A DNA stretch of 34,176 bases from Rhodospirillaceae bacterium (GCA_002731375.1 PCBT01000077.1:25670-59845), one strand, 5' to 3'. Positions 8,721-18,953 are shown, numbered from the stretch's first letter. The notes: generated by a model not told the origin, from the letters alone. A program made the numbers and translations.

Positions 8721-8766
8721 GTATTCGCATCCAACGCGATATCCGAACAGTTGAGGTAAGCCCGCC

Positions 8767-10149
8767 ATGGCCAGGTCCAAGAACAGTCCCGCTCTGATCG
8801 CCGATCTCGGCGCCATCATCGAGGAGCTTGATAAAAAGGGCCGGCTGGTCCGGGTACGCTCCGAGGTCGATCCCAGGTTTGATCTGGCGGGCATTGCGGC
8901 GAAATATGAAGGCAGCCCTAAGGCAGTGTTGTTCGAAAACGTCAAAGGCTACGATCATCCCGTCTTCATGGGGCTTTATTGGTCGCGGGAGCTGTTGGGC
9001 CATATATTTTCGCGGGATGTGGACGATCTGCCGCAATATATCTCGGATTGTATCGGCAATTGGCAGGCCAATCCGGCTGACCCGGTGGTGGTCAAAAGCG
9101 GACCGGTGCTTGATGTTACCGAGCGCACGGTGAACTTGAAAAAGCTGCCCGTGCCGACTCATGCTCTGAAGGATGCGGGGCCGTATTTCGATGCCGCCGT
9201 GGTCATCGCCAAGGATCCCGAAACCGGCGTGCGCAACGCCTCCATCCAGCGCTTTCAGGTGGTCAACAAGAATACCCTGGCGATCAACATTGATGCCGGG
9301 CGGCATTTGGAACTGTATCTGGAAAAAGCCGCTAAACTCGGCCAGTCGCTGCCCCTGACTCTCAACGTGGGCGTGGGGCCGGGCCTGCATTTCGCCGGCG
9401 CCGCGCCGGCTGAGGCGGCGCCGGCGGACCGGGACGAGCTGGGCATCGCCAGTGAAATTCACGGTGCGCCGTTGGAACTGGTGCGTGGTGTTAAGTCCGA
9501 CGTCGAGATGGTGGCTAACGCTATGTATGCCCTGGAATGCGAAATCACGCCGGGCGAAACCATCAACGAAGGCCCTTTCGCCGAAGTTACCGGCTATTAC
9601 GCGCGCAAGGACAAGCGCCCCAAGGTCCGTGTGCTGAAGGTGCATCGGCGCAAAAAACCGATCTTTCATTCCATCCTGTCGGGGGCGGAGGTCTACAATT
9701 CCGTCGGCCTGTTGGGTGAAGCCAATGTCCTGAGCCTGCTGCGCAAACAGGTGCCCGGCGTGCGGGATGTCTATTTCACTCACGGTGGCTGCGGCTTTTA
9801 TCACGCCGTGGTGCAGATCAAACAAGTCCGGGCTGGCTGGGGCAAGCAGGCCATCATGGCCGCCTTCGCCGCCTTCGCGCCCTTGAAAATGGTGACTGTG
9901 GTCGATGACGACGTGGATATCCACGATCCATCGGACGTCGAATGGGCCATGATCACCCGGCTGGATGCTGCCACAGGAATCTTGAAGGTCGAAGACGTCT
10001 TCGGCCACGGCCTCAATCCGACATTCCCCGATTATCTTGGCACCAAGGTCGGTTTTGACGCCACGCGGCCATTTCCGTTTACGTCGGATTTCGAGCGTGC
10101 AACGGTCAAGGCCATCGATCTTTCAAAGCTGGATATAGTTAACCGGTAG
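8767..10149 (+). CDS. UbiD family decarboxylase (prenylated-FMN dependent)
   Basis: A 460-residue member of the UbiD/Fdc family, reversible decarboxylases of aromatic or alpha,beta-unsaturated acids that use prenylated FMN. The catalytic Arg-Glu-Glu set is visible: Arg162 in NASIQRFQVV, then Glu268 and Glu273 in NEGPFAEVTGYY with the usual five-residue spacing. The N-terminal LVRVRSEVDPRFDLAGIA and the later IFHSILSG and AIMAAFA segments are also family-typical. Start chosen at 8767 with GAGGT upstream at about 8754. No ubiX-type flavin prenyltransferase is seen in the window. It could act in ubiquinone synthesis, but its setting among catabolic genes suggests breakdown of an aromatic or unsaturated acid. 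Confidence 0.93.
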   Translation: MARSKNSPALIADLGAIIEELDKKGRLVRVRSEVDPRFDLAGIAAKYEGSPKAVLFENVKGYDHPVFMGLYWSRELLGHIFSRDVDDLPQYISDCIGNWQANPADPVVVKSGPVLDVTERTVNLKKLPVPTHALKDAGPYFDAAVVIAKDPETGVRNASIQRFQVVNKNTLAINIDAGRHLELYLEKAAKLGQSLPLTLNVGVGPGLHFAGAAPAEAAPADRDELGIASEIHGAPLELVRGVKSDVEMVANAMYALECEITPGETINEGPFAEVTGYYARKDKRPKVRVLKVHRRKKPIFHSILSGAEVYNSVGLLGEANVLSLLRKQVPGVRDVYFTHGGCGFYHAVVQIKQVRAGWGKQAIMAAFAAFAPLKMVTVVDDDVDIHDPSDVEWAMITRLDAATGILKVEDVFGHGLNPTFPDYLGTKVGFDATRPFPFTSDFERATVKAIDLSKLDIVNR

Positions 10150-10161
10150 ACCGGAATTAAG

Positions 10162-11733
10162 CTAGCGAGGCTTGCCGATGTGCCCGATCATCCAGGCTGG
10201 GCCCACGGCCAGAAAACCTACGAGGGAAATAGCCAGGAAGGTATCCTTGAAGGCCAGGGTGCTGGCTTGCGCTAAGACCACTTCGCCGAGATAGTTCAGT
10301 GCGCCGGCCTTCTGGATGACTTCCGGCAGACCGGTGCCAGCCAGCAGGTGGCGGATATTGCCCAGCAACTCTACGGTGGTGGCGTTGGCCCAAGTCTGGG
10401 TGTCGGTGAAGGCTTCACCATGATACTGGCTGCGTTGCAGGAAAAGCGCCGTCAATAAAGTTATGCCCAGACCGCCGCCAAAATTGCGGAAAAAGGTCCC
10501 GACGGATGCCGCGCGCGCCAGCTTGTCCGCCGACACCGCCCGCAACGCCGCCACGCTGAGCGAAGGAATGGCCAGGGAAAGGCCAACCCGGTTGACGGCG
10601 GTATAGGCTGCCATGACCCAGAATGTGGTGTTTACATCGACTGCCCGGATCATAAAAAAGCCAATACTAAAAATCAACAAGCCGGAGGCGATGGGGATAT
10701 GGGCCGGAATGGAGTCCGTGATGCGGCCCGAGAGCGGGAAGAAAATCATCATCACCACGCCCCCCGTGGCCAGCAACAGCCCGGCGCGGGTGGCGCTGTA
10801 GTTTTGGATAGTCTGCACGAAAATCGGGATGAAATAACCCGATGCGAACAGCCCCGCACCAAAAACGAAGCCCGCCATCATGGTCAGCGCGAACTGCGGG
10901 TTGCGGAACAGGCTCAAATCCAGCAGAGGATAGGGCGCGCGCAGTTCCCACAGAATGAAGACGAGCAAGCCTCCGGCGCTACCCCACAGACGGTAGACCA
11001 CGGAATCTGCGTCCCAGCCCACCCGTGGGCCATTGGAAATGGCGCTGAAGGCGCTGACGACGATGACCAGGATCAGCGCCAGGCCAATCCAGTCAAAGGG
11101 TGGCAGGCGCCGCGCCAGTTTCTTGGTCGGCATGAAGACCAGCCCCATCATCATGGCTGGCAGGCAAAATGGCAGGGGCAGGAAAAATAAATAGCGCCAT
11201 GAAATACTATCGATGGCGATGCCGCCGACGATCGGGCCAAAGGTGGGCGATAGCACGCTGACTAGGCCCTGAATGCCGATCGCCAGGCCACGCTTCTCTG
11301 GCGGAAAGACCGAGAACATGGTGAACATGGCCAAGGGCTGTCCGACGCCATTGGCCGCGCCCTGCAAGACACGCCCAACGATCAGAATATCGATGTTGGG
11401 TGCCACCGCGCTCATGAAAGAGCCGACGCCGAATATGGTTAGGATGGCGATAAACGTAATGCGCTGGCCCAGCACCTCGATTAGCCATGAACTGACCAGC
11501 ATCGAGACAGACATGGTGGCCAGAAAGCCGGTCGCCATCCATTGCGCCTGGTCCAGGCCAACGCCGAAGGCGCCGACAACCGAGGGCACGGCGACATTGA
11601 CCATGGACGAGGCCAGGCCCATGGCGATGCCCCCCGACATCACGGTCAGGGTCACCAGCCAGACATAGACCGGCCCAAAGCGTTGGCGCAGCGCGGCGCC
11701 GTCGGCGGTGGGGGTAGCGCCAACGATGCTCAT
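10162..11733 (-). CDS. MFS transporter, DHA2 (EmrB/QacA-type) family
   Basis: About 523 residues with 14 predicted membrane segments, characteristic of DHA2 drug:proton antiporters in the inner membrane. Family features include MSGGIAMGLASSMVNVAVPS in TM1, LGQRITFIAILTIFGVGSFM between TM2 and TM3, and GRVLQGAANGVGQPLAM in TM4 (motif C region). I take the ATG at 11733, which has AGGA six bases upstream, over the GTG at 11736. It starts 29-31 bp after the tartrate/malate-type dehydrogenase stop on the same strand, so the two are probably cotranscribed. Export of an organic acid or toxic intermediate is plausible; the substrate is not shown. It ends 12 bp from the convergent UbiD gene. Confidence 0.93.
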   Translation of the reverse strand: MSIVGATPTADGAALRQRFGPVYVWLVTLTVMSGGIAMGLASSMVNVAVPSVVGAFGVGLDQAQWMATGFLATMSVSMLVSSWLIEVLGQRITFIAILTIFGVGSFMSAVAPNIDILIVGRVLQGAANGVGQPLAMFTMFSVFPPEKRGLAIGIQGLVSVLSPTFGPIVGGIAIDSISWRYLFFLPLPFCLPAMMMGLVFMPTKKLARRLPPFDWIGLALILVIVVSAFSAISNGPRVGWDADSVVYRLWGSAGGLLVFILWELRAPYPLLDLSLFRNPQFALTMMAGFVFGAGLFASGYFIPIFVQTIQNYSATRAGLLLATGGVVMMIFFPLSGRITDSIPAHIPIASGLLIFSIGFFMIRAVDVNTTFWVMAAYTAVNRVGLSLAIPSLSVAALRAVSADKLARAASVGTFFRNFGGGLGITLLTALFLQRSQYHGEAFTDTQTWANATTVELLGNIRHLLAGTGLPEVIQKAGALNYLGEVVLAQASTLAFKDTFLAISLVGFLAVGPAWMIGHIGKPR

Positions 11734-11764
11734 CACATGTCCTGAAAACCTCTACGGCACATCA

Positions 11765-12844
11765 CTACAAGGCATCGGCGATGGCCTGGGCCAGGGTATT
11801 GGTGTCGGCTAGGCCGTCCAGGTCCGGCGTGCGCACCGAGCCATCGGCCAGCACGGCGGCGATGGCGGCTTCGATGGCGCGGGCGCCGTCGCCCTCGCCC
11901 AGATGGTCCAGCATCATCGCTCCGGTCCAGATCTGCGCAATCGGATTGGCGATGCCCTTACCCATGATATCGGGTGCGGAACCATGCACCGGTTCGAACA
12001 TGGAGGGATGCTCGCTTTCGGGATTTAAATTCGCGGCGGGTGCCAGGCCCATGCCGCCGACCACGGCGGCGCCCAGGTCGGAGAGAATATCGCCGAACAG
12101 GTTGGAGCCGACGACCACGTCGAACCAGTCGGGATGCTGAACAAAATGCGCCGAGAGAATGTCGATGTGGAACTGATCCGTGATGATGTCGGGGTAGTCC
12201 GCCGCCATCAATTCAAAGCGTTCGTCCCAATACGGCATGGTATGGATGATGCCGTTCGATTTGGTGGCCGAGGTCACCCGGCCCTGCTTGCTGCGCTCCG
12301 CCGCGCGTTTTGTCGCCAGCTCGAATGCGTGGCGCAGGATACGGTCGACGCCATGACGGGTGAAGACGGCCTCTTGGATCACGGTCTCACGCTCGGTGCC
12401 GGCATAGATGCGCCCGCCCATCTGGGAATATTCGCCTTCTGCGTTTTCGCGCACGATGACCATGTCGATATCGCCGGCTCCCCGGCCTGCCAGGGGACTT
12501 TCGACGCCCTCGAACAGTTTCAAGGGCCGTACATTAGCGTATTGGTCAAAGGCACGCCGGATCGGGATCAACAGTCCCCACAGTGAGATATGATCCGGTA
12601 CGCCGGGATAACCAACGGCTCCGAGGAAGATGCCGTCAAAGGCGGCCAGCTGTTCCGGCCCGTCGTCGGGCATCATCGCGCCCACCTTAGAATAACGTTC
12701 GCAGCTCCAGTCGAACTCGGTCCATTCAAAGCTAAAGCCTTGTTTTCTCCCCACTTTTTCCAGCACGGTTGCCGCCGCCGGCACTACTTCGTGGCCGATG
12801 CCATCACCTGGTATCAACGCGATTCGATAGTTCCGCTTACTCAT
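11765..12844 (-). CDS. Tartrate dehydrogenase / D-malate dehydrogenase (decarboxylating) family
   Basis: A 359-residue beta-decarboxylating dehydrogenase related to isopropylmalate and isocitrate dehydrogenases. The pattern SLWGLLIPIRRAFDQYANVR is the signature of the tartrate/D-malate branch (TtuC/DmlA), which oxidises D-malate or tartrate with NAD and a divalent metal. IVRENAEGEYSQMGGR gives the conserved substrate-binding region. FDVVVGSNLFGDILSDLGAA holds the metal-binding aspartates. FEPVHGSAPDIMGKGIANP is the NAD-binding segment. Length and start (MSKRNYRIALIPGDG) are standard. It precedes the DHA2 transporter on the same strand. 3-isopropylmalate dehydrogenase is unlikely because of the LWG motif and the absence of leu genes nearby. 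Confidence 0.92.
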   Translation of the reverse strand: MSKRNYRIALIPGDGIGHEVVPAAATVLEKVGRKQGFSFEWTEFDWSCERYSKVGAMMPDDGPEQLAAFDGIFLGAVGYPGVPDHISLWGLLIPIRRAFDQYANVRPLKLFEGVESPLAGRGAGDIDMVIVRENAEGEYSQMGGRIYAGTERETVIQEAVFTRHGVDRILRHAFELATKRAAERSKQGRVTSATKSNGIIHTMPYWDERFELMAADYPDIITDQFHIDILSAHFVQHPDWFDVVVGSNLFGDILSDLGAAVVGGMGLAPAANLNPESEHPSMFEPVHGSAPDIMGKGIANPIAQIWTGAMMLDHLGEGDGARAIEAAIAAVLADGSVRTPDLDGLADTNTLAQAIADAL

Positions 12845-12913
12845 TGGGAAATTGCTCCATCATTCGAAATTGGCTGTTTGTTCAAATCATACTACGGCAA
12901 GGCGACGTTCGTT

Positions 12914-13846
12914 TCACCTCTCAGGCCGAAAGGCGGGGAGAACCTGGTCCGCGATCATCGCCACGTTGGTGTCGATATAATCATCGGGACAGGCGGAGGA
13001 GACCAATATCAGGCTGGCGCCCGCATCAACATATTCCTGCAAACGTGCCTTGTAACGGTTGGGATCGCCAGCCAGGGCGAATTTATACACCAGCTTGGAG
13101 AAGTCCTGGGCGTACTGCGTGCTCAGGCGGTCGGCGGCGTATTGCACCGCCAGTTCGTGATCTTCATGGATGGCGGTAAAGATATAAAGGCCAAATGTAA
13201 AGTCCGACATATCCCGACCTAGATCTTCGCCATAGCCGCGGATTTTCGTGATGCTCTCGGCCAGCTGTTCGGGCGTATACATATAGGGTAGCCAGCCGTC
13301 GGCGTATTTCGCCGCCCGCTGCATGGCGGCCTCCGACCGTCCCGAAACCCAGATTGGCGGGCGCGGTTTCTGGATCGGCAAAGGTTTCAGGCTGAAATTC
13401 TCCAACTTGGTAAAACGGCCATCATAGGTCACATCGGTGCCCGACCAGGTGCGGGTGATGACCTCCAGCGCATCGTCGGTGCGGGCGCCGCGCTCGTTCA
13501 CCGGCACGCCGCAGGCCGCGAACTCATTCGGGAACTCACCGCCCACGCCCACGCCCAGGGAAAAGCGCCCATTCGAGGCCACATCCAGCGCCGCGCCCAT
13601 CTTGGCCAACAGGGCGGCGGGATACAGCGGCACCAGGGTTATGGCGCTCATCAACTGAATTTTCGTCGTCGCACCCGCTGCCACAGATAAAGAGATCAGG
13701 CCGTTCGCGGTATCGCCGTGAAAGCTGACATGCTCGCCGCAGCCCAAGACATCATAGCCCAGGCCTTCTATTTGCCGCGACAGCGCCTCGATATCGTGGG
13801 GCGCACGCAGGGTGGTGCCGAATTTGACGGTTTTGGTTTCTGGCAT
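12914..13846 (-). CDS. Luciferase-like (LLM class, F420-type) oxidoreductase
   Basis: A bacterial-luciferase-like flavin/F420 oxidoreductase of about 310 residues with a TIM-barrel fold. Family features include GLGYDVLGCGEHVSF, SAITLVPLYPAALLAKMGAA, SLGVGVGGEFPNEFAACG and PIWVSGRSEAAMQRAAKYAD. I choose the start at 13846 (MPETKTVKFG), preceded by a GGAGAAAGAA ribosome site, rather than the in-frame ATG at 13885. These proteins often act on small organic substrates, but the cofactor (FMN or F420) and the substrate cannot be read from sequence alone. It is divergent from the MDR dehydrogenase, with an 85-bp shared promoter region that contains an inverted repeat. Confidence 0.88.
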   Translation of the reverse strand: MPETKTVKFGTTLRAPHDIEALSRQIEGLGYDVLGCGEHVSFHGDTANGLISLSVAAGATTKIQLMSAITLVPLYPAALLAKMGAALDVASNGRFSLGVGVGGEFPNEFAACGVPVNERGARTDDALEVITRTWSGTDVTYDGRFTKLENFSLKPLPIQKPRPPIWVSGRSEAAMQRAAKYADGWLPYMYTPEQLAESITKIRGYGEDLGRDMSDFTFGLYIFTAIHEDHELAVQYAADRLSTQYAQDFSKLVYKFALAGDPNRYKARLQEYVDAGASLILVSSACPDDYIDTNVAMIADQVLPAFRPER

Positions 13847-13865
13847 TTCTTTCTCCCGCTCGTTG

Positions 13866-13885
13866 ATGCTCATGATATAGAGCAT
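13866..13885. promoter_or_regulatory. Inverted repeat in a divergent promoter region
   Basis: ATGCTC and GAGCAT form a perfect 6-bp inverted repeat with an 8-bp centre, located between the luciferase-like gene and the MDR dehydrogenase gene. The size and symmetry fit a dimeric repressor site that could control both genes. It lies upstream of both preferred start codons, which supports those starts. Confidence 0.4.
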
Positions 13886-13931
13886 GTTCAGTCAATTCGA
13901 TCAGTCTAAGCAGCAGAACGGAAGTAGGACA

Positions 13932-15056
13932 ATGGCACTTCAACTTCGCTCCACCATCAAAACCGGCGGCACCCTTGAAATCGTTCTGGCGGATGTGCCC
14001 ATGCCCGAACCTGGCGAGAACGAGGTCGTGGTTCAGGTCGAGGCAACGCCGGTCAATCCATCTGACCTTGGCCTGTTGTTCGGTGCCGCCGATATGAGTA
14101 CGGCAAAAATATCCGGTGCCGCCAACAGCCCCGTGCTTACAGCTGATGTGCCTGAAGCCATGATGCGGGCCATGGCCGGGCGTCTGGATCAATCCCTGCC
14201 TGTGGGCAATGAAGGCGCTGGTGTCGTGGTTGCCGCGGGCTCATCTGAGCGTGCCCAGGCCTTGATGGGTAAAATGGTCTCGGTCATCGGCGGGGCGGCC
14301 TATGCGCAATATAAGGTTTGCCGCGCCAACCAATGCCTGGAGATGGCGGATGGCGTGACGGCCGCCGAGGCGGCGTCGTGGTTCGTCAATCCCATGACCG
14401 CCCAGGGCATGGTGGAAACCATGCGCATGGAAGGCCACAGCGCCCTGGTGCATACGGCAGCCGCCTCCAACCTAGGCCAGATGCTGAACAAGATCTGCCT
14501 GGCCGACGGCGTTGATCTGGTCAATATCGTGCGCAAACCAGAGCAGGCAGCGATTCTGAAAGACATGGGCGCCAGGTATATCTGCGATATGTCTTCGGAA
14601 AATTTTATGGACGAGTTGATCGATGCCCTGGCCGAGACCGGCGCCACCATTGCCTTTGACGCCATCGGCGGCGGCAAGTTGGCGGGGCATATCCTGACCT
14701 GCATGGAAGCGGCCCTGAACCGCACGGCAACGGAATACAGCCGATATGGCTCCACAACGCATAAACAGGTCTATATCTACGGCGGCCTGGACATCGGCCC
14801 GACAGTGTTCAACCGTGGTTTCGGCATGATGTGGGGGGTGGGCGGCTGGTTGTTGACACCATTCCTGCAGAAGGCGGGCCGGGAGGTCGACAGCCGCATG
14901 CGCCAGCGCGTGGCGGACGAGATTAAGACCACCTTTGCCTCCACCTACACGAGGGAGGTCTCCCTGGCCGATCTGCTGAACCTGGATGCCATCGCCGTCT
15001 ACAACAAACGGGCCACAGGCGAGAAATTTCTGATTAACCCAACCTTGGACGATTAG
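13932..15056 (+). CDS. Zinc-binding-type (MDR) alcohol dehydrogenase / quinone reductase-like protein
   Basis: About 374 residues of the medium-chain dehydrogenase/reductase superfamily. The GroES-like N-terminus (NEVVVQVEATPVNPSDLGLL) and PVGNEGAGVVVAAGSS are typical, followed by a Rossmann NAD(P) domain (HSALVHTAAASNLGQMLNKI). The cysteine cluster of structural-zinc alcohol dehydrogenases is not seen, so it more likely resembles quinone oxidoreductases or enoyl reductases that use NADPH. I place the start at 13932 (MALQLRSTIK) with AGGA just upstream, not at 13884. An acyl-CoA ligase gene follows about 75 bp later on the same strand. Substrate unknown. Confidence 0.87.
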   Translation: MALQLRSTIKTGGTLEIVLADVPMPEPGENEVVVQVEATPVNPSDLGLLFGAADMSTAKISGAANSPVLTADVPEAMMRAMAGRLDQSLPVGNEGAGVVVAAGSSERAQALMGKMVSVIGGAAYAQYKVCRANQCLEMADGVTAAEAASWFVNPMTAQGMVETMRMEGHSALVHTAAASNLGQMLNKICLADGVDLVNIVRKPEQAAILKDMGARYICDMSSENFMDELIDALAETGATIAFDAIGGGKLAGHILTCMEAALNRTATEYSRYGSTTHKQVYIYGGLDIGPTVFNRGFGMMWGVGGWLLTPFLQKAGREVDSRMRQRVADEIKTTFASTYTREVSLADLLNLDAIAVYNKRATGEKFLINPTLDD

Positions 15057-15131
15057 ACCCTGCTTCATCGCCCGCTTTGACCGTGGCCGGATTTCAGGCA
15101 TGATTGCTGCGAAAGCCGGAAGGGAGGCGTT

Positions 15132-16667
15132 ATGAAAATCGCGGGCCTGTTGAGCCAGCATGCGGGCCGGACGCCGGATAAGGCGGCGGTCATTTATGGC
15201 GATGATGTTCTGAGCTTTGGCGAACTGGACCGGCAAAGCAACCGCATGGCTAACGCCCTTCTGGCCAAAGGGCTGCACCAGGGCGACCGGGTTATTCTTT
15301 ACGTGGGCAATTCATTGGAGCTCGTCGTTGCCGTGGCGGCCCTGTGGAAGGCAGGCGCTTTGCCGATCCCCATTACCACATGGACCGTGGGCCGGGAGTT
15401 GGCTTTTCTGGTCTCGGACTCGAAACCGTTCGCCGTGCTCTATGGACCGGAACAGATCGAAGAGGTGCGGGCTGCCGAACTGCCCGCCGATGTGCTGCAC
15501 ATCATGACCGTACCGTCGGAGCATGCCCTGGACCTGAAGGCATTGATCGAGGCCGGGGACCAGGTCCCGCCGCCGCACCTGCCCCCCCAACCCGATGATG
15601 CCATGATTGGCTATACCTCGGGCACGACGGGTCAGCCAAAAGGCTCGATCATGACCCATGCGAATTTAATCACGGCGCAATTGCTAGTCTCCACCTTCTG
15701 CCAGCAAGGCGGCGGCGATATTTTCATGATCATGACGCCGATCGCGCACCGGGTCGGCATGGCGCGGCTGGTGACTTGTTTTACCCTTGGCGCTTCCGTC
15801 GTGGTGATGCCCCGGTTTGAGGCGGCAGCGGCCATCGCGCTGATCGATAAATATCAAATCTCCATCATCTCTCTGGTGCCCACCGTGGCGCGGTTGCTGC
15901 TGGAACATATCGAGGCCACCGCCGCCGCTTGTCCCAGCCTTCGCACCATGACCGCCACCGGCGAGGCCTTTCCCGTCAGCCTGAAGGAACGCCTGGCGGC
16001 GGCGCTGCCCAACGTGGGCCTTTGGGTCTTTTACGGCATGACCGAGGGTGGCATCCCGGCGGTACTGCGCCCGGAAGAACAAACCTTGAAACCCACCTCT
16101 GTGGGCCGGCCCATGCCAGGCGTGGAAATCCGATTGACGGACGAGGCGGGCGGCCCGGTCGAGACCGGACAGTCGGGCGAGGTGCAACTGCGCAGCGGCG
16201 CGCCGGGCCGGGCTATGATCGCGCGGGAATATTTCAATCGGGCGGAAGCCAATGCCGTGGCCTACAAGGACGGCTGGTTCCGCACTGGCGATGTGGGCCG
16301 ATTTGATGAAGACGGCTATTTATATCTGGTGGACCGGGTCAAGGACATGATCCTCTCGGGCGGCCTGAACGTCTATTCTCGCGAGGTGGAGCAGGCCCTG
16401 GAGACGGCGCCGGCGGTGCGCGAGGTCGCCGTGGTCGCCGGCCCGGATGCGGAGTTTGGAGAATGCGTGGTCGCCTATGTGGCCCTGAAACAAGGACAGG
16501 CAACCACGGCGGGGGAACTGATCGCCCATTGTCGCGATTATATCTCCGGTTACAAAAAGCCGAAGTATCTTTTCCTGCTCGATGATTTGCCGCGCAACGT
16601 CAACGGCAAGGTGGTCAAGGCTACCCTGCGCGAGCGAACTGCGCGGGATATCGCCCTGTCTGGTTAG
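15132..16667 (+). CDS. AMP-binding acyl-CoA synthetase
   Basis: A 511-residue ANL-superfamily ligase that adenylates a carboxylic acid with ATP and then transfers it to CoA. The phosphate-binding motif GYTSGTTGQPKGS is at about residues 158-170, followed by the YGMTEGG motif. The hinge and ATP-ribose region reads GWFRTGDVGRFDEDGYLYLV, then DRVKDMILSGGLNVYSREVE. The C-terminal catalytic lysine sits in PRNVNGKVVK. Length matches medium-chain or aryl acyl-CoA synthetases. It lies downstream of the MDR dehydrogenase in the same direction and has a start at 15132 with AGGGAGG upstream. The acid activated is unknown; aromatic or branched acids are plausible beside a UbiD decarboxylase. Confidence 0.93.
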   Translation: MKIAGLLSQHAGRTPDKAAVIYGDDVLSFGELDRQSNRMANALLAKGLHQGDRVILYVGNSLELVVAVAALWKAGALPIPITTWTVGRELAFLVSDSKPFAVLYGPEQIEEVRAAELPADVLHIMTVPSEHALDLKALIEAGDQVPPPHLPPQPDDAMIGYTSGTTGQPKGSIMTHANLITAQLLVSTFCQQGGGDIFMIMTPIAHRVGMARLVTCFTLGASVVVMPRFEAAAAIALIDKYQISIISLVPTVARLLLEHIEATAAACPSLRTMTATGEAFPVSLKERLAAALPNVGLWVFYGMTEGGIPAVLRPEEQTLKPTSVGRPMPGVEIRLTDEAGGPVETGQSGEVQLRSGAPGRAMIAREYFNRAEANAVAYKDGWFRTGDVGRFDEDGYLYLVDRVKDMILSGGLNVYSREVEQALETAPAVREVAVVAGPDAEFGECVVAYVALKQGQATTAGELIAHCRDYISGYKKPKYLFLLDDLPRNVNGKVVKATLRERTARDIALSG

Positions 16668-16740
16668 ATCAAGTTACGGCGTGCTCCGGGTATCCAAGGC
16701 AACCAGTTCGTGCGGCAGCAGGGGGAATCTTTCGCTTCCT

Positions 16741-17211
16741 TCACGCGCGGGCAATCAGACCAGCCAGTTTGTCGAGGCTTTCGACGGGCCAGGTCAGATT
16801 ACGGTCAAATGCCGCCTGAAACGAGGGCACGTCTTCGGGCAGCCTGAACCAGGGCTGCATACTGTCGGTAAAGATGTGCGCGCCCGGCTTGATTTTGGCC
16901 GCATCGTCGAATGTGCCGGCGCGGATGATAAGCACCGGATCCGAGCGCATATGATAGATGCACCAGATATAGGTACTGCAATTGGCGCAGAAATGGATGT
17001 CGTAGCCGGCACCGCTGTCCGTGGGTAACATCACCGACCGGGTTTCACCCTCGATTTCGAAGTCCTGCCTTGCGACTGTGCTGTGGATCACGAAGGCACT
17101 GCCCGTTGTGCGCTGGCAGTCGGTGCAATGGCAGGCGTAAGTGAACAGCGGTGCCTCGTTCAGCCGATAGCGCACCCGCCCGCAGGCGCACCCGCCCGTC
17201 AGCGCCGCCAT
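16741..17211 (-). CDS. GFA family (glutathione-dependent formaldehyde-activating enzyme-like) protein
   Basis: A 156-residue zinc protein of the GFA/CENP-V fold. Zinc ligands are seen as GGCACGRVRY near the N-terminus, CHCTDCQR in the next loop, and FCANCSTYIWC in the middle. The family founder speeds formation of S-hydroxymethylglutathione, but most members are unassigned, so a formaldehyde role is not proven. The gene begins only 3 bp downstream of the nitroreductase stop on the same strand, so the two are probably one transcript. It converges on the acyl-CoA synthetase gene. Confidence 0.9.
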   Translation of the reverse strand: MAALTGGCACGRVRYRLNEAPLFTYACHCTDCQRTTGSAFVIHSTVARQDFEIEGETRSVMLPTDSGAGYDIHFCANCSTYIWCIYHMRSDPVLIIRAGTFDDAAKIKPGAHIFTDSMQPWFRLPEDVPSFQAAFDRNLTWPVESLDKLAGLIARA

Positions 17212-17214
17212 TAC

Positions 17215-17892
17215 TTATTCCACGTCCAGGAAGGTGGTGAATTCCTCGATCGCTAACTTGGAGACCCGGAATTCATTCTCCAGCGCCCCTTCATCCTCGA
17301 AGCCCATTGAGATGCCGCAGGCAAGCAGTTCCTCCTTGGGCATTTCGAGATGCTTGCGGACCACGGAATGGAACCAGGTAAAGGCAGCCTGGCCGCAGGT
17401 GTGCAAGCCTTCGCCACGGGCCCCGATCAGGATGTTTTCGATGAACATGCCGATGTCGATGTAGGTGCCAGTCGCCAGATCGCGATGAAAGGCAACGAAC
17501 AGGCCTATGGGGGCATCGAAGAATTCATAATTGCGGTTCATCTGGGCGTTGCGGGCGGCCCGGTCGTCCCGCGCAATGCCCAGCTTGTCGTACAGCCCGA
17601 AACCGGTTTCCTGGCGTCGGCTCTTAAACGGCTCGAACCACTTGGTTGGATAGTAGGGAAACTCCGGCTGGTAGTCATCCCGGTTGCCATTGGTGATGGC
17701 ATCCAGAATATCGGCGGAGATCGCATCTTTTTTCGCGCCGCCGACCACGTACAGCTTCCAGGGCTGGATGTTGTTGCCGCTGGGCGCCATGCCCGCGCCT
17801 TCGATGATGCGGCGCAAGCTATCCATGGGCACCGGTTTGGGCAGGAATTTTCGGACCGAGCGGCGGCTCATGATAGCGTCTTGAACTTGCAT
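17215..17892 (-). CDS. Nitroreductase family protein
   Basis: A 225-residue FMN-dependent NAD(P)H nitroreductase-fold protein. The opening IMSRRSVRKFLPKPVPMDSL carries the conserved FMN-phosphate-binding arginines, and EGAGMAPSGNNIQPWKLYVV supplies the Ser/Asn residues that contact FMN. IGMFIENILIGARGEGLHTC is the usual central helix region. Such enzymes reduce nitro groups, quinones or enones as homodimers. It lies between a nitronate monooxygenase gene (35 bp upstream) and a GFA protein gene (3 bp downstream), all leftward. The group looks like an operon, with nitro-compound handling as a reasonable but unproven theme. Confidence 0.92.
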   Translation of the reverse strand: MQVQDAIMSRRSVRKFLPKPVPMDSLRRIIEGAGMAPSGNNIQPWKLYVVGGAKKDAISADILDAITNGNRDDYQPEFPYYPTKWFEPFKSRRQETGFGLYDKLGIARDDRAARNAQMNRNYEFFDAPIGLFVAFHRDLATGTYIDIGMFIENILIGARGEGLHTCGQAAFTWFHSVVRKHLEMPKEELLACGISMGFEDEGALENEFRVSKLAIEEFTTFLDVE

Positions 17893-17927
17893 TTTGGATA
17901 GACTCCTAGGTTTGGTGTTTTCGCCGG

Positions 17928-18914
<987 letters not shown>

Positions 18915-18953
18915 TCACGTTTCTGTTGCTGCGATGGCTATGGACTGCTTTCC

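Noticed and set aside
8611-10008. 465-codon open frame antisense to the UbiD-type decarboxylase
   Set aside because: It mirrors the whole decarboxylase gene, shows no family motif and is rich in His, Gln, Arg and Gly as expected from antisense GC-rich codons.
14472-15278. 268-codon open frame antisense to the MDR dehydrogenase and acyl-CoA ligase starts
   Set aside because: It crosses two well-supported genes and has no motif of its own.
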